Shown piece after piece: positions 1 through 8,774 of a stretch of 21,261 bases of DNA. The notes beneath the pieces are model-generated. The model had not been told where the DNA came from, ran no database searches, and worked only from the letters and a program-made list of their open reading frames with translations. This DNA comes from CAZUMH01 sp964621645 (GTDB lineage Bacteria > Zhuqueibacterota > QNDG01 > JAGLOF01). The first letter of the stretch is position 1; every line of letters begins with the position of its first letter. The DNA lies in assembly GCA_964621645.1 (NCBI GenBank), contig CAZUMH010000058.1, forward strand, positions 1 to 21,261, in the 5' to 3' direction. Both the position numbers and the translations under genes were made by a program.

Positions 1-2
1 CC

Positions 3-830
3 CGCACCAATCAACCATTCAAACTTGGTGACCAGGTCAAGGAAGGTGAAGAAATTATCAAACTGGCTGATGAGGAATATGTGAATAACGTTCAGCTCGA
101 TTCAAAACGCCTTAATCTGGAAAACCTGAAACTGGAATATGATAAACAGAAATCGATTTATGAAAAGGGCGGCGCTACTCTGCGGGAACTAAAGACGGCC
201 GAACTCAACTATATCAATGCCGAGTACTCCTATAATACGGCCAAACTGCAGATGGCCAAACTGTCGATCAAAGCCCCCTTCGACGGTGTCATCGTTGATC
301 TGCCGTATTATACCCCGGGTACCCGCGTGAACCAGAATGTGCTCATGGTCAAGCTGATGAACTACAAGCAGATGTATCTGAATGTCAACCTACCCGGCAA
401 AGAGATGAGCCGGGTCAATCCGGGACAGGAAGCCCGCATCATGAACTATACGCTGCCCGATGATACACTGCGTGGTGTATTGAGCCAGGTTTCACCGGCA
501 ATCGATTCCGGCACCAGGACCTTCAAGGCGACTATAACGATCGATAATCCCGATCTGCTTCTGCGCCCCGGCATGTTCGTTAAGAGCGATATAATCGTCG
601 ATAAGAATGACAGTGCCCTGGTTATTCCCAAAGATGTCATCCTTTCACGGCAGCGTGGTCGTACTGTATTTGTGGTCGACCGCGGCGCTGCCCAGGAACG
701 TGTTATCACCACCGGACTGGAGAATCCTGAGAAGGTTGAGGTGCTCACCGGGCTGGCGGCTAACGACCGGCTTGTTATCAGCGGCTTTGAAACACTGCGC
801 AACAGATCGAAAGTAAAGGTTATCAGGTAA
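3..830 (+). CDS. RND efflux periplasmic adaptor (membrane fusion protein), 5' partial
   Basis: This is the C-terminal 275 residues of an HlyD/AcrA-type adaptor, which bridges an inner-membrane pump and an outer-membrane TolC-like channel. The reading frame is open from base 3 (RTNQPFKLGDQVKEGEEI...), so the GTG at 81 is internal and the true start lies outside the window. Visible in order are the end of the first lipoyl half (QVKEGEEIIKLAD), a charged alpha-hairpin of about 60 residues, the second lipoyl half (SIKAPFDGVIVDLPYYTPGT), a beta-barrel region (MYLNVNLPGKEMSRVNPGQ...RPGMFVKSDI), and a membrane-proximal domain with VIPKDVIL and TGLAANDRLVISGFETL. It sits 81 bases upstream of an RND permease on the same strand and must serve the two RND proteins that follow. 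The outer-membrane partner would be expected just upstream. Family assignment is firm; the substrate is unknown. Confidence 0.93.
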   Translation, partial: RTNQPFKLGDQVKEGEEIIKLADEEYVNNVQLDSKRLNLENLKLEYDKQKSIYEKGGATLRELKTAELNYINAEYSYNTAKLQMAKLSIKAPFDGVIVDLPYYTPGTRVNQNVLMVKLMNYKQMYLNVNLPGKEMSRVNPGQEARIMNYTLPDDTLRGVLSQVSPAIDSGTRTFKATITIDNPDLLLRPGMFVKSDIIVDKNDSALVIPKDVILSRQRGRTVFVVDRGAAQERVITTGLENPEKVEVLTGLAANDRLVISGFETLRNRSKVKVIR

Positions 831-841
831 TACAGTGGAGC

Positions 842-879
842 GCGGAGCCGCCTGCAACCTGTGAGGGGCTCCGCTTTTT
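842..879 (+). terminator. Intrinsic terminator or attenuator inside the efflux operon
   Basis: A perfect 8-bp stem, GCGGAGCC (842-849) with GGCTCCGC (867-874), has a 17-base loop and is followed directly by TTTTT (875-879). It lies 12 bases after the adaptor stop codon and 33 bases before the RND permease start. The form is that of a Rho-independent terminator. Because the next gene is functionally linked, partial read-through (attenuation) that lowers pump expression relative to the adaptor is likely, but this is inference. Confidence 0.65.
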
Positions 880-911
880 CCCAATAAAAAAAGTAGGTTG
901 AAGATAATTCA

Positions 912-3900
912 ATGAAAAAAATCACTCAATTTTCGGTGCAGTATCCCATTACAGTGCTTATGTTCATCCTGGCAGTGTTGCTCTTGGGGTATATCTCTTT
1001 CCGGAAGCTGGGAGTCGATCTCTTTCCCAATCTGAAAAATCCACGTATTTTTGTGGAAGTCAAGTCGGGAGAACGACCGCCGGAGGAGATGGAAAAACAG
1101 TATGTTGATAGACTCGAGGCCCTTATCATTCGGCAGCAGAACGTCACCCAGGTCTCCTCGGTATCGCGGGTTGGTACAGCCAGGATAACGGTGGAGTACA
1201 ACTGGAAAGCGGATATGGATCAGGCCTTTCTGGATCTTCAGAAAACCCTCACCTCCTTTAATCAGGGCAGTGATTTGGATGAGCTGAACATTACTCAATA
1301 TGATCCAAACACTGCACCGGTTATCCTGGTGGCATTTTCCCATCCTGAAATAACCGACATGGACGAACTCCGGAAGGTCGCCGAGAACTACATCCGCAAT
1401 GAGTTGATTCGTCTGGAGGGAATCGCGGAGGTGGAATTGAGCGGTCAGGAAGAAGAGGAAGTGGTCATCACGACAGATTCCTACCTACTACAAGCTTTCG
1501 GGCTTTCGGTAGATGACGTGGCGAACCGGATTACCACTTTCAATCGCAATGTCTCCGGCGGCTCCATTGTGGAAATGGGAACGCGTTACATCATCAAAGG
1601 CGTGGGCGTCTTCGAAAATGAGGATGACATCAGGAATCTGATTGTAGGCTTTACCACTCCGCAGGGAGCGACTTCTTCAGAGCAGGTGCCTGTCTTCCTG
1701 AAAGATGTCGCCACTGTTACCCTCAGCAATATGGATCCTGAAAATATCGTGCAGGTGAATGGAAAGAGATGCCTGGGTCTTTCCATCTACAAGGAACCCC
1801 GTTTCAACACAGTAAATGTGGTACGTGAACTTTCTAAAGAACTGAAAGATTTAAGTAAGAGCCTGCCCGGTTATGAATTTACCATCATCGATAATCAGGG
1901 CACCTTCATCCAGAATGCCGTCAACGAGGTCAAACAAGCCGCGTTGATCGGAGTGCTTCTGGCGGTCCTCGTACTCTTTATTTTTCTGCGTCGTTTGGGA
2001 ACCACGGTTATCATCAGCCTGGCTATTCCTATCTCGGTGGTCGCCACATTCAACTTGATGTATTTCAGCCATCTCTCCCTGAATATCATGACACTGGGCG
2101 GTCTGGCTCTGGGGGCCGGGATGCTGGTGGACAACGCCATCGTAGTCATGGAAAATATTTTTCGCAACCTTGAGGCGGGGCATAAGATCAAAGAGGCGGC
2201 GGTAGAGGGAACCGCTCAGGTTGGAGGCGCAATCACGGCCTCGACTATCACTACTATCGTGGTATTCCTGCCCATTGTTTACCTGCGGGGCGCAGCCGGT
2301 GAACTCTTCAAGGATCAGGCGCTGACGGTGACTTTTGCGCTGCTTTCTTCCCTTGTGGTCGCCCTCCTGGTCATCCCTATGCTCAGCACCCGTTTTATGC
2401 CGGGGGATCATTTCAAGAAGGCGGCTGGTTCCATCAGCTTTCCCGGATATCCGGCCCTGCTGAAAAAGGTTCTGTCCCGGCGCTGGTGGGTAATCTCTGG
2501 GGCCCTCGTCCTGATTGCTCTATCAATTATCATCCTGCCGTTGGTGGGAAGTGAATTCGTCCCCAGGGCCGAATCCGGCAGCTTCTCCATCCAACTGCGT
2601 CTCCCGGAAGGAACCGCCCTGAGCCGTACAGATAGGACCGTACACGAGCTGGAAGATCGTATCCGTCAGGAAATAGGTCCGGCAGTTAAGACAATCTACA
2701 GCCGGGTGGGGCCCATTTCCGGCCTTTCAGGAAATAATGAGACGGTTTTTGAAGACGAGAATACGGCTCTGATGAAGATTATTCTGGACCAGAAAGCGCG
2801 CAAAAGAACGGCTGAGATCATTGCCACGGTTACCAATATTGTGACGGAAGTTCCCGATCTGGAAGCCGATTTCATTCAGGATGAGACAGCGTTGCGGACG
2901 ACTCTGGGGACCGATGAAGCTCCTATTCTGGTCGAAGTGCGGGGAGAAGATCTGGACAAACTCCAGGAGCTTACCGACCAGGTTAAACAAAAAATATCCG
3001 ATGTTCCGGGATTATTAAATGTGGAAACCAGTTTTGAGGCTGGAGCACCGGAGGTGGACATCGAGGTAGATCGTCTCAGGGCCGGGCTGTTCAATATGGG
3101 TGTCAGTCAGATCAGCTCTCAGGTTGAGGACAGGCTTAAGGGAAGAGATAGTGGTCAATGGGAGCATGAAGGGGAATTGAAGACCATAAGCATCAGACTT
3201 CCCAAAGTTGGTGTCGGAGAACTGGAAAATATCGAGCTGCAGGCCAGCGGTCAGAAGCTCCTTCTCAGTGATGTCGCCGATATTACGGTAGGCCGGGCAC
3301 CGCGGGAAATTTACCGGACCAACCAGACCCGGGTGGGACGGGTGACCGCACAATTGGAGAAGGGTGTTCCTTTTAATCACGCTGTGGCTGCTATTGAAAA
3401 ACGACTGTCCCAGATAGATTTTCCACCCGACTATTCAGCTCGCCTGGCCGGTGAAGAACAGAAGCGACAGGATGCCCTGGGCAGCCTGGGATTCGCGCTC
3501 TTACTTTCGGTGATTCTGGTCTATATGGTGCTGGCCTCCCAGTTTGAGTCGCTGCTACATCCCTTTACCATCCTGTTGACAATACCACTGGCAGGGGTAG
3601 GTGTGGTGCTTCTCTTCTTTATTTTGGGGCACACCTTTAATATGATGGCTTACATAGGAATCATCATGCTGGCGGGAATAGCGGTTAATGACTCAATTAT
3701 CCTGGTCGATACCATTAATCGCCTCAGAGCGGGCGGTATGGACCGGCTGGAGGCTATTATTGAGGGAGGCCGGCAGCGCATCAGACCCATCATCATGACA
3801 AGCCTTACGACTATTTTGGCGCTTCTGCCCCTGACATTAGGACTGGGTGAAGGAGTAGCGCTTCGGTCGCCTATGGCTCTGGCGGTCATTGGAGGTCTTA

Positions 3901-3989
3901 CCACTTCGACTTTGTTGACACTGATTGTGATTCCCTGTGTCTATCTGACTTTCGACCGGGCTAAAGATAGGGTATTGGGAAAGAAGTGA
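912..3989 (+). CDS. RND-family efflux permease (AcrB-like), stand-alone
   Basis: This inner-membrane, proton-motive-force-driven RND pump protein has 1025 residues, the usual family length. It opens with a typical cytoplasmic start and TM1 (YPITVLMFILAVLLLGYISF, about 10-29), followed by a large periplasmic loop, TM2-6, a second large periplasmic loop after TM7 (from about W525), and TM8-12. TM4 carries GMLVDNAIVVMEN with D407 and N408, where AcrB has two aspartates (D407/D408). TM10 has AVNDSIILVD with N926 where AcrB has K940, while the TM11 arginine (R958 in RIRPIIMTSL) is kept. This one-Asp, no-Lys relay matches my memory of other AcrB-like subfamilies and does not imply a dead pump. The ATG at 912 has only a weak ribosome binding site. 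The gene lies between the adaptor and an RND-ABC fusion, so a mixed RND trimer (compare MdtBC) is possible. Substrate unknown. Confidence 0.95.
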   Translation: MKKITQFSVQYPITVLMFILAVLLLGYISFRKLGVDLFPNLKNPRIFVEVKSGERPPEEMEKQYVDRLEALIIRQQNVTQVSSVSRVGTARITVEYNWKADMDQAFLDLQKTLTSFNQGSDLDELNITQYDPNTAPVILVAFSHPEITDMDELRKVAENYIRNELIRLEGIAEVELSGQEEEEVVITTDSYLLQAFGLSVDDVANRITTFNRNVSGGSIVEMGTRYIIKGVGVFENEDDIRNLIVGFTTPQGATSSEQVPVFLKDVATVTLSNMDPENIVQVNGKRCLGLSIYKEPRFNTVNVVRELSKELKDLSKSLPGYEFTIIDNQGTFIQNAVNEVKQAALIGVLLAVLVLFIFLRRLGTTVIISLAIPISVVATFNLMYFSHLSLNIMTLGGLALGAGMLVDNAIVVMENIFRNLEAGHKIKEAAVEGTAQVGGAITASTITTIVVFLPIVYLRGAAGELFKDQALTVTFALLSSLVVALLVIPMLSTRFMPGDHFKKAAGSISFPGYPALLKKVLSRRWWVISGALVLIALSIIILPLVGSEFVPRAESGSFSIQLRLPEGTALSRTDRTVHELEDRIRQEIGPAVKTIYSRVGPISGLSGNNETVFEDENTALMKIILDQKARKRTAEIIATVTNIVTEVPDLEADFIQDETALRTTLGTDEAPILVEVRGEDLDKLQELTDQVKQKISDVPGLLNVETSFEAGAPEVDIEVDRLRAGLFNMGVSQISSQVEDRLKGRDSGQWEHEGELKTISIRLPKVGVGELENIELQASGQKLLLSDVADITVGRAPREIYRTNQTRVGRVTAQLEKGVPFNHAVAAIEKRLSQIDFPPDYSARLAGEEQKRQDALGSLGFALLLSVILVYMVLASQFESLLHPFTILLTIPLAGVGVVLLFFILGHTFNMMAYIGIIMLAGIAVNDSIILVDTINRLRAGGMDRLEAIIEGGRQRIRPIIMTSLTTILALLPLTLGLGEGVALRSPMALAVIGGLTTSTLLTLIVIPCVYLTFDRAKDRVLGKK

Positions 3990-4014
3990 TTATCCATCGA
4001 AATGATGGTTAATC
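3988..4014 (+). repeat. Near-perfect inverted repeat at the junction of the two RND genes
   Basis: GATTA-t-CCATC (3988-3998), loop GAAAT (3999-4003), then GATGG-t-TAATC (4004-4014): two 5-bp helices separated by one T/T mismatch. It overlaps the stop codon of the upstream permease (3987-3989). No T-run follows, so it is not a standard intrinsic terminator. An mRNA processing or stability hairpin is one possibility, and chance is another. Confidence 0.4.
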
Positions 4015-4045
4015 TTAAACCAATGACGAAAATAGACGGCTGAGA

Positions 4046-7000
4046 ATGAACTTTTTCAAATATATTATTAAGCGCCGAGTCTTGATCAGCATGATTTTTA
4101 TCGCGCTGACGCTTCTTGGCTACGTCTCCTACCGGAATCTTCCTGTAGAGCTTTTCCCAAATACTGAGATGCCGCTCCTTATTGTACAGGTATCGGGGCA
4201 GACGGAAGTCGATCCCTCTTATGTGGAGAAGCAGCTGGTGGTCCCTGTTGAGGGTGCGGTAAGCACCCTGGAGGGCATCGAAAAGATAGAGTCCTTCTGT
4301 GAATCACGCAGTGCCACCGTCATGGTATATTACACCCAGTCAACCGATATCAAGGTGGCCTACCTGAAACTGCAGGAAAAAGTGGACGCTATCAAATCTA
4401 CTCTGCCTGATGGGTTCACCGTGCAGGTCGTCAAGGTCGATACCGAACAGCTGTCCAATCAATTTATGGGCCTGCAAGTCAGGGGCAGTGGGGGGTCCGA
4501 CCGGGTACGCAATGTGGTGGATGAAGATGTGACCCCGGCTCTGGAGAATATCGACGGCATCGCAAGTGTCGATGTGGTGGGGGGACGTGAGAAAACGGTA
4601 GAGGTTATTCTTAACGAGGAAGCCCTGCGGGCCGCAGGTATCTCGCCAAACCAGGTCCGCAACCTTATCCGCAATAACGGTGAAGTCCGTACTTTTGTAG
4701 GCGAGGCCTGGCAAAAGGAAAAACGCTTTTTCGTAAACGTAACGGCGGAATACACCGATATCAGGAATCTCGAAAATATTATCGTGCGTCAGGATGGACC
4801 GATACTGCTCAAGGACATTGCGACCATTTACTTTGGAGTCAAAGAGGAGGAGTCTCTTAGCCGGGTTAACGGCAAGGAAGCCGTGACCATCAATTTGGTG
4901 CGGGATTCTCAGGTGAACCTCATCGATCTCTCACACCGCACCACGAATGAGATAGATGTTTTAAACCGCAATCTGGCCGGAAAAGACATCGAGATCGCTA
5001 TCCAGAGTAACATAGCCGAGGATATGGAGAAAAATATTCACCTTATTATCCAGCTGGCTATCCTGGGCGGCCTCATGGCGGTCCTTGTCCTCTGGATGTT
5101 TCTGCGCAATCTGAGGCTGGTAGCCACCATCGCGGTGGCCATGCCTATTTCAATCTTTACCGCCCTGAATCTCTTTTACGCCTTCGGTATTACACTCAAC
5201 AGTCTGACTCTGGTTGGAATCGCTTTAGCTGTGGGCATGCTTCTGGACAACAGTGTCGTGGTGCTGGAAAATATTTACCGCCTGGCCGCCCATAAAAGGG
5301 ATACCGAGACGGCTGTTGTTCAGGGTACCAAGGAAGTCTGGAGATCGGTATTCGCGGCTACTCTGACAACGACAGCCGTCTTTCTGCCCTTTATTTTCAC
5401 TTCAAATTATGCCATCCGTCTCATGGGGCGACATGTGTCAGTCTCAATTATTTCCACCCTGCTGGTCTCACTGGCTGTGGCCCTGTTACTGATTCCCATG
5501 ATCACCAACTATTTTCTTGAGCGGAGCGCCCGCAGGGGCAAACCTTTATTCCAGAAAGTGTCCCAGAAGAACAGGCTGGTTCAGATCTACACGGTGCTGC
5601 TTAAATCAGGGATGCGTTTCCCGGCCCGGACGATCCTGGGCGGGCTGATTCTCTTCTTTGCCGCTCTGATTATCAACCTCGCTGTCAGTGTCAACGTGAG
5701 CCGGGAAGTGCAGTCTAATGAATTGAACCTCTATATTACCATGCCTTCAGGCGCTACTTTGGAGACGACGGATCAGGTTGTGCAGGAAGTGGAGAGCCGA
5801 CTGGAAGATATTCCTGAGAAGGATGAGGTCATTTCCAAGATTTACGAAGATGAGGCCATTGTCACCATTATTCTCAAGGATCACTTCGAGAAGATTGAAA
5901 AGCGCAACGCGGCCCAGGTGAAAAATCTGGTACAAGAGAAAATGAACAGCATCCGCAGCGCTGAGATAAGTTTTGAACAGCCTCAGGCCAGCCAGCGCTT
6001 CCGGGGAGGGGGCAATTCAGGCCAAAGTTCCAATATCATGCGTATGATGGGTATCGGCAGTGCCAGTGAGAAAGTTGTTATCATCGGCAGAGATTTCGAA
6101 GCAATGAGACTTCTCGCCGGGGATATCGAGTACTATCTGGAGGATATGGAATCGATTCAGTCGGCAAGTATTAATGTTTCAGATAACCGGCCTGAGGTTC
6201 ACCTGCTCCTCGATACCAGGCTGCTCAGTCAGTACAACATCCCTCTCTCGAACATTGTCTCGGAACTTTCCACGTTCGGCAACCAGTTCACCTCCGGAAT
6301 AGTTTTCAAACAGGGGGATGAGGAGTACGACATCACGATCCGGATGGATACGTCTGAAGAACAGGGAAATAAGACCATGGATGACCTGGAAAAGGTCATG
6401 GTCCCATCATCCAGCGGCGGACAGTATGAACTGGACCGGCTGGGACAAATTATCTATTCTGCGGGGATGTCAAGAATAAACCGTGTCAATCAGGAAAAAC
6501 AGATCGAGGTCACCTACCGTTTCCAATCGGAGATCACCACGTCTAAATCATTGCTGGACATCTCCCGCAAGGAAGTGGAGGATATGGTGGCCAGCCTGCA
6601 ATTGCCATCGGGCATGGCGGTTACTGTCGTTCATGATGAGAACGATCTCAGTGAATTTTATTTCCTGATTGGAGCCGCTTTCATTCTCATCTTCATGATC
6701 CTGGCCTCGGTGTTCGAATCGCTCTTTCTGCCGTTGGTGATTATGTTCTCCATACCTTTTGCGGCAACCGGCTCACTGCTGGCCCTGATATTCACCGGGT
6801 ATTCGCTGCAGGAAGCCAATGTACTTATCGGTATGGTGATCCTGTTGGGTGTCGTGGTCAACAACGGGATCATTCTCATGGATTATACACGCATTCTGCG
6901 CCAGCGCGGTATGAGGCGCACCCGGGCTTTGATGATGGCCGGGCAGGCGCGGTTGCGGCCTATTCTGATAACAGCCATCACCACCATCGTTGGCATGATG

Positions 7001-8767
7001 CCGCTCGCCATGGGCCGGGCTGAATACGTGACTCAGATCGGGGCTCCCTTTGCCATCACCGTGATCGGGGGATTGATGGTGAGTACTCTGCTCACTCTCA
7101 TATTTATTCCCACGGTCTATTCAGGTCTGGAGAGCAGCATCACCTGGCTGCGCGGACTGCCCTGGAAGATTAAAGTCCTTCAACTGGTGGCGGCTCTGTT
7201 GGGGATATATCTGATATATACGGGAATCAGCGCGTTTCTCTGGAGGGCCATCGCATTTTTAAGCCTCATTATCGGCATTCCGGCGGTTACTTATTTCATC
7301 CGGAGCAGTCTGCGCCGGGCCAAGGAAGAAGTCATTGCCCCCAACAAGCCCATCAAAATCACCATCCGCAATCTGGTGAAGATTTACGACCGTCCCAGCA
7401 GATTCGTGCGGGAATGGACCAAAGGCAAAATTATTCAGGAGCACGCCGGCTTACGCCGCACCTACAAATCCTGGCGTGATTTTGGCGATCTTATTTGGCA
7501 GCTGCCGCTGCTCACCTTCTTGATCTATTTTATCTATTTCTTCATCAACAGCGGCTTCTGGATGTTCGCCCTTTCCCATCTGGTGTATTTCTTCGGCTTC
7601 TATCTCTGGGGGCCGGTGCAGGAATACCTGGAATATAGAAGGAAAAAATCCCGGGGTAAGATACTGAAATTTGTGACCGGCAAAGTTCGTCCTATCTATA
7701 TGTGGGGCTTCCCGCTGCTGAACCTGATTATATTCCAGATGCGCTGGCGTAATCCGGCTCCGGTTATTTTCATCGCGATCGTCTGGTATCTGGCTCTCAC
7801 GATCTATTCCACTTCCAGCAGACTGCACAGACAGGAAGTAAAGATCGATCTGATCACGGGAAGACTGGCAGGGATGCGGCGCCGATTCTACCGTTTCGTC
7901 AAGATAATCCACATCATCGGCCGCAAGAATAAGCCCTTCCGGGCCCTGAACCGGGCTTCCCTGGAGATCAGCCGCGGCATGTTTGGACTCTTAGGCCCCA
8001 ACGGCGCCGGCAAGTCCACGCTGATGCGGATCGTCTGCGGTATTCTGGAGCAGAGTTACGGCAAGATTGAAATAAACGGCCTGGACGTGAATGAAAAGCG
8101 GGAAGAACTCCAGGGACTGATAGGATACCTGCCCCAGGAATTCGGCATGTATGAAAACATGACCGCTTTCGAATTTCTAAACTATCAGGGCATTTTGAAA
8201 AATTTGTTGGACAAGGAAGTCAGGGAAAATCGGGTGCTTGAGGTGCTGAAGGCCGTACATATGGACGATCACAAGGACGAAAAGATCGGTTCCTTTTCCG
8301 GAGGCATGAAACAGAGAATTGGGATCGCTCAAATTCTGCTGCACTTGCCCCGCATCCTGGTAGTGGATGAACCCACATCCGGACTCGATCCCCGTGAACG
8401 AATACGTTTCCGCAATCTCCTGGTAGAGCTCAGCAGGGATCGTGTGGTTATCTTTTCCACCCATATTATCGAGGATATTTCCAGCTCCTGTAATAAGGTG
8501 GCGGTACTCAACCGCGGAGAACTGAAGTATCTGGGTGAACCCAACAAGATGACCGATATCGCCCGAGGCCATATCTGGCAGTTCTATGTAACACCAAGCC
8601 GCTTCGAGGAACTGTCCAAGCAACTTATGGTGGTGCACCACATGCGGGACGGTGAGAGGATTCGTGTGCGGGCTCTGAGTCAGGAATCACCGGTGGATGG
8701 CGCCATCTCAGTCAATCCTACTCTTGAGGATGCGTACCTCTGGCTGCTGAAGAAAAAGGAGGATTAG
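4046..8767 (+). CDS. RND efflux permease fused to ABC transporter ATPase (1573 aa)
   Basis: One uninterrupted frame encodes two transporter engines. Residues 1 to about 1035 form a full AcrB-like RND permease: TM1 at about 12-29, TM4 GMLLDNSVVVLEN with D401/N402, TM7 at about 529-549, a Gly/Ser-rich stretch RGGGNSGQSS in the second periplasmic loop, N939 at the AcrB K940 position, and R971 in RLRPILIT. Then come two hydrophobic spans (about 1044-1086) and an ABC-like first strand, IKITIRNLVKIYD (1103-1115). A polytopic insert follows, with spans near 1151-1170, 1172-1190, 1217-1232 and 1238-1257. The rest of an ABC ATPase comes last: FRALNRASLEI from 1298, Walker A GPNGAGKST (1317-1325, K1323), Q-loop Q1364, signature FSGGM (1417-1421), Walker B ILVVDE (D1441, E1442) and H-loop H1473. 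The ATPase resembles ABC-2-type drug or polysaccharide exporters and is followed at once by an ABC-2 permease gene. All key ATPase residues are intact. The start has no strong ribosome binding site. The substrate and the way the two engines couple are unknown. Confidence 0.93.
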   Translation: MNFFKYIIKRRVLISMIFIALTLLGYVSYRNLPVELFPNTEMPLLIVQVSGQTEVDPSYVEKQLVVPVEGAVSTLEGIEKIESFCESRSATVMVYYTQSTDIKVAYLKLQEKVDAIKSTLPDGFTVQVVKVDTEQLSNQFMGLQVRGSGGSDRVRNVVDEDVTPALENIDGIASVDVVGGREKTVEVILNEEALRAAGISPNQVRNLIRNNGEVRTFVGEAWQKEKRFFVNVTAEYTDIRNLENIIVRQDGPILLKDIATIYFGVKEEESLSRVNGKEAVTINLVRDSQVNLIDLSHRTTNEIDVLNRNLAGKDIEIAIQSNIAEDMEKNIHLIIQLAILGGLMAVLVLWMFLRNLRLVATIAVAMPISIFTALNLFYAFGITLNSLTLVGIALAVGMLLDNSVVVLENIYRLAAHKRDTETAVVQGTKEVWRSVFAATLTTTAVFLPFIFTSNYAIRLMGRHVSVSIISTLLVSLAVALLLIPMITNYFLERSARRGKPLFQKVSQKNRLVQIYTVLLKSGMRFPARTILGGLILFFAALIINLAVSVNVSREVQSNELNLYITMPSGATLETTDQVVQEVESRLEDIPEKDEVISKIYEDEAIVTIILKDHFEKIEKRNAAQVKNLVQEKMNSIRSAEISFEQPQASQRFRGGGNSGQSSNIMRMMGIGSASEKVVIIGRDFEAMRLLAGDIEYYLEDMESIQSASINVSDNRPEVHLLLDTRLLSQYNIPLSNIVSELSTFGNQFTSGIVFKQGDEEYDITIRMDTSEEQGNKTMDDLEKVMVPSSSGGQYELDRLGQIIYSAGMSRINRVNQEKQIEVTYRFQSEITTSKSLLDISRKEVEDMVASLQLPSGMAVTVVHDENDLSEFYFLIGAAFILIFMILASVFESLFLPLVIMFSIPFAATGSLLALIFTGYSLQEANVLIGMVILLGVVVNNGIILMDYTRILRQRGMRRTRALMMAGQARLRPILITAITTIVGMMPLAMGRAEYVTQIGAPFAITVIGGLMVSTLLTLIFIPTVYSGLESSITWLRGLPWKIKVLQLVAALLGIYLIYTGISAFLWRAIAFLSLIIGIPAVTYFIRSSLRRAKEEVIAPNKPIKITIRNLVKIYDRPSRFVREWTKGKIIQEHAGLRRTYKSWRDFGDLIWQLPLLTFLIYFIYFFINSGFWMFALSHLVYFFGFYLWGPVQEYLEYRRKKSRGKILKFVTGKVRPIYMWGFPLLNLIIFQMRWRNPAPVIFIAIVWYLALTIYSTSSRLHRQEVKIDLITGRLAGMRRRFYRFVKIIHIIGRKNKPFRALNRASLEISRGMFGLLGPNGAGKSTLMRIVCGILEQSYGKIEINGLDVNEKREELQGLIGYLPQEFGMYENMTAFEFLNYQGILKNLLDKEVRENRVLEVLKAVHMDDHKDEKIGSFSGGMKQRIGIAQILLHLPRILVVDEPTSGLDPRERIRFRNLLVELSRDRVVIFSTHIIEDISSSCNKVAVLNRGELKYLGEPNKMTDIARGHIWQFYVTPSRFEELSKQLMVVHHMRDGERIRVRALSQESPVDGAISVNPTLEDAYLWLLKKKED

Positions 8768-8774
8768 TAGAATA

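Noticed and set aside
81..830. GTG at 81 as the true start of the adaptor
   Set aside because: The frame is open to the window edge, and the upstream codons encode the expected lipoyl half motif (QVKEGEEIIKLAD).
1851..2411. 186-codon minus-strand frame inside the first RND gene
   Set aside because: Highly charged, His/Asp/Arg-rich antisense shadow of conserved RND transmembrane segments.
7081..7940. That the RND-ABC fusion is two genes joined by a sequencing frameshift or misassembly
   Set aside because: The frame stays open and protein-like through the whole junction, with no in-frame stop. The linker encodes coherent membrane spans rather than noise. Read data would still be the final test.
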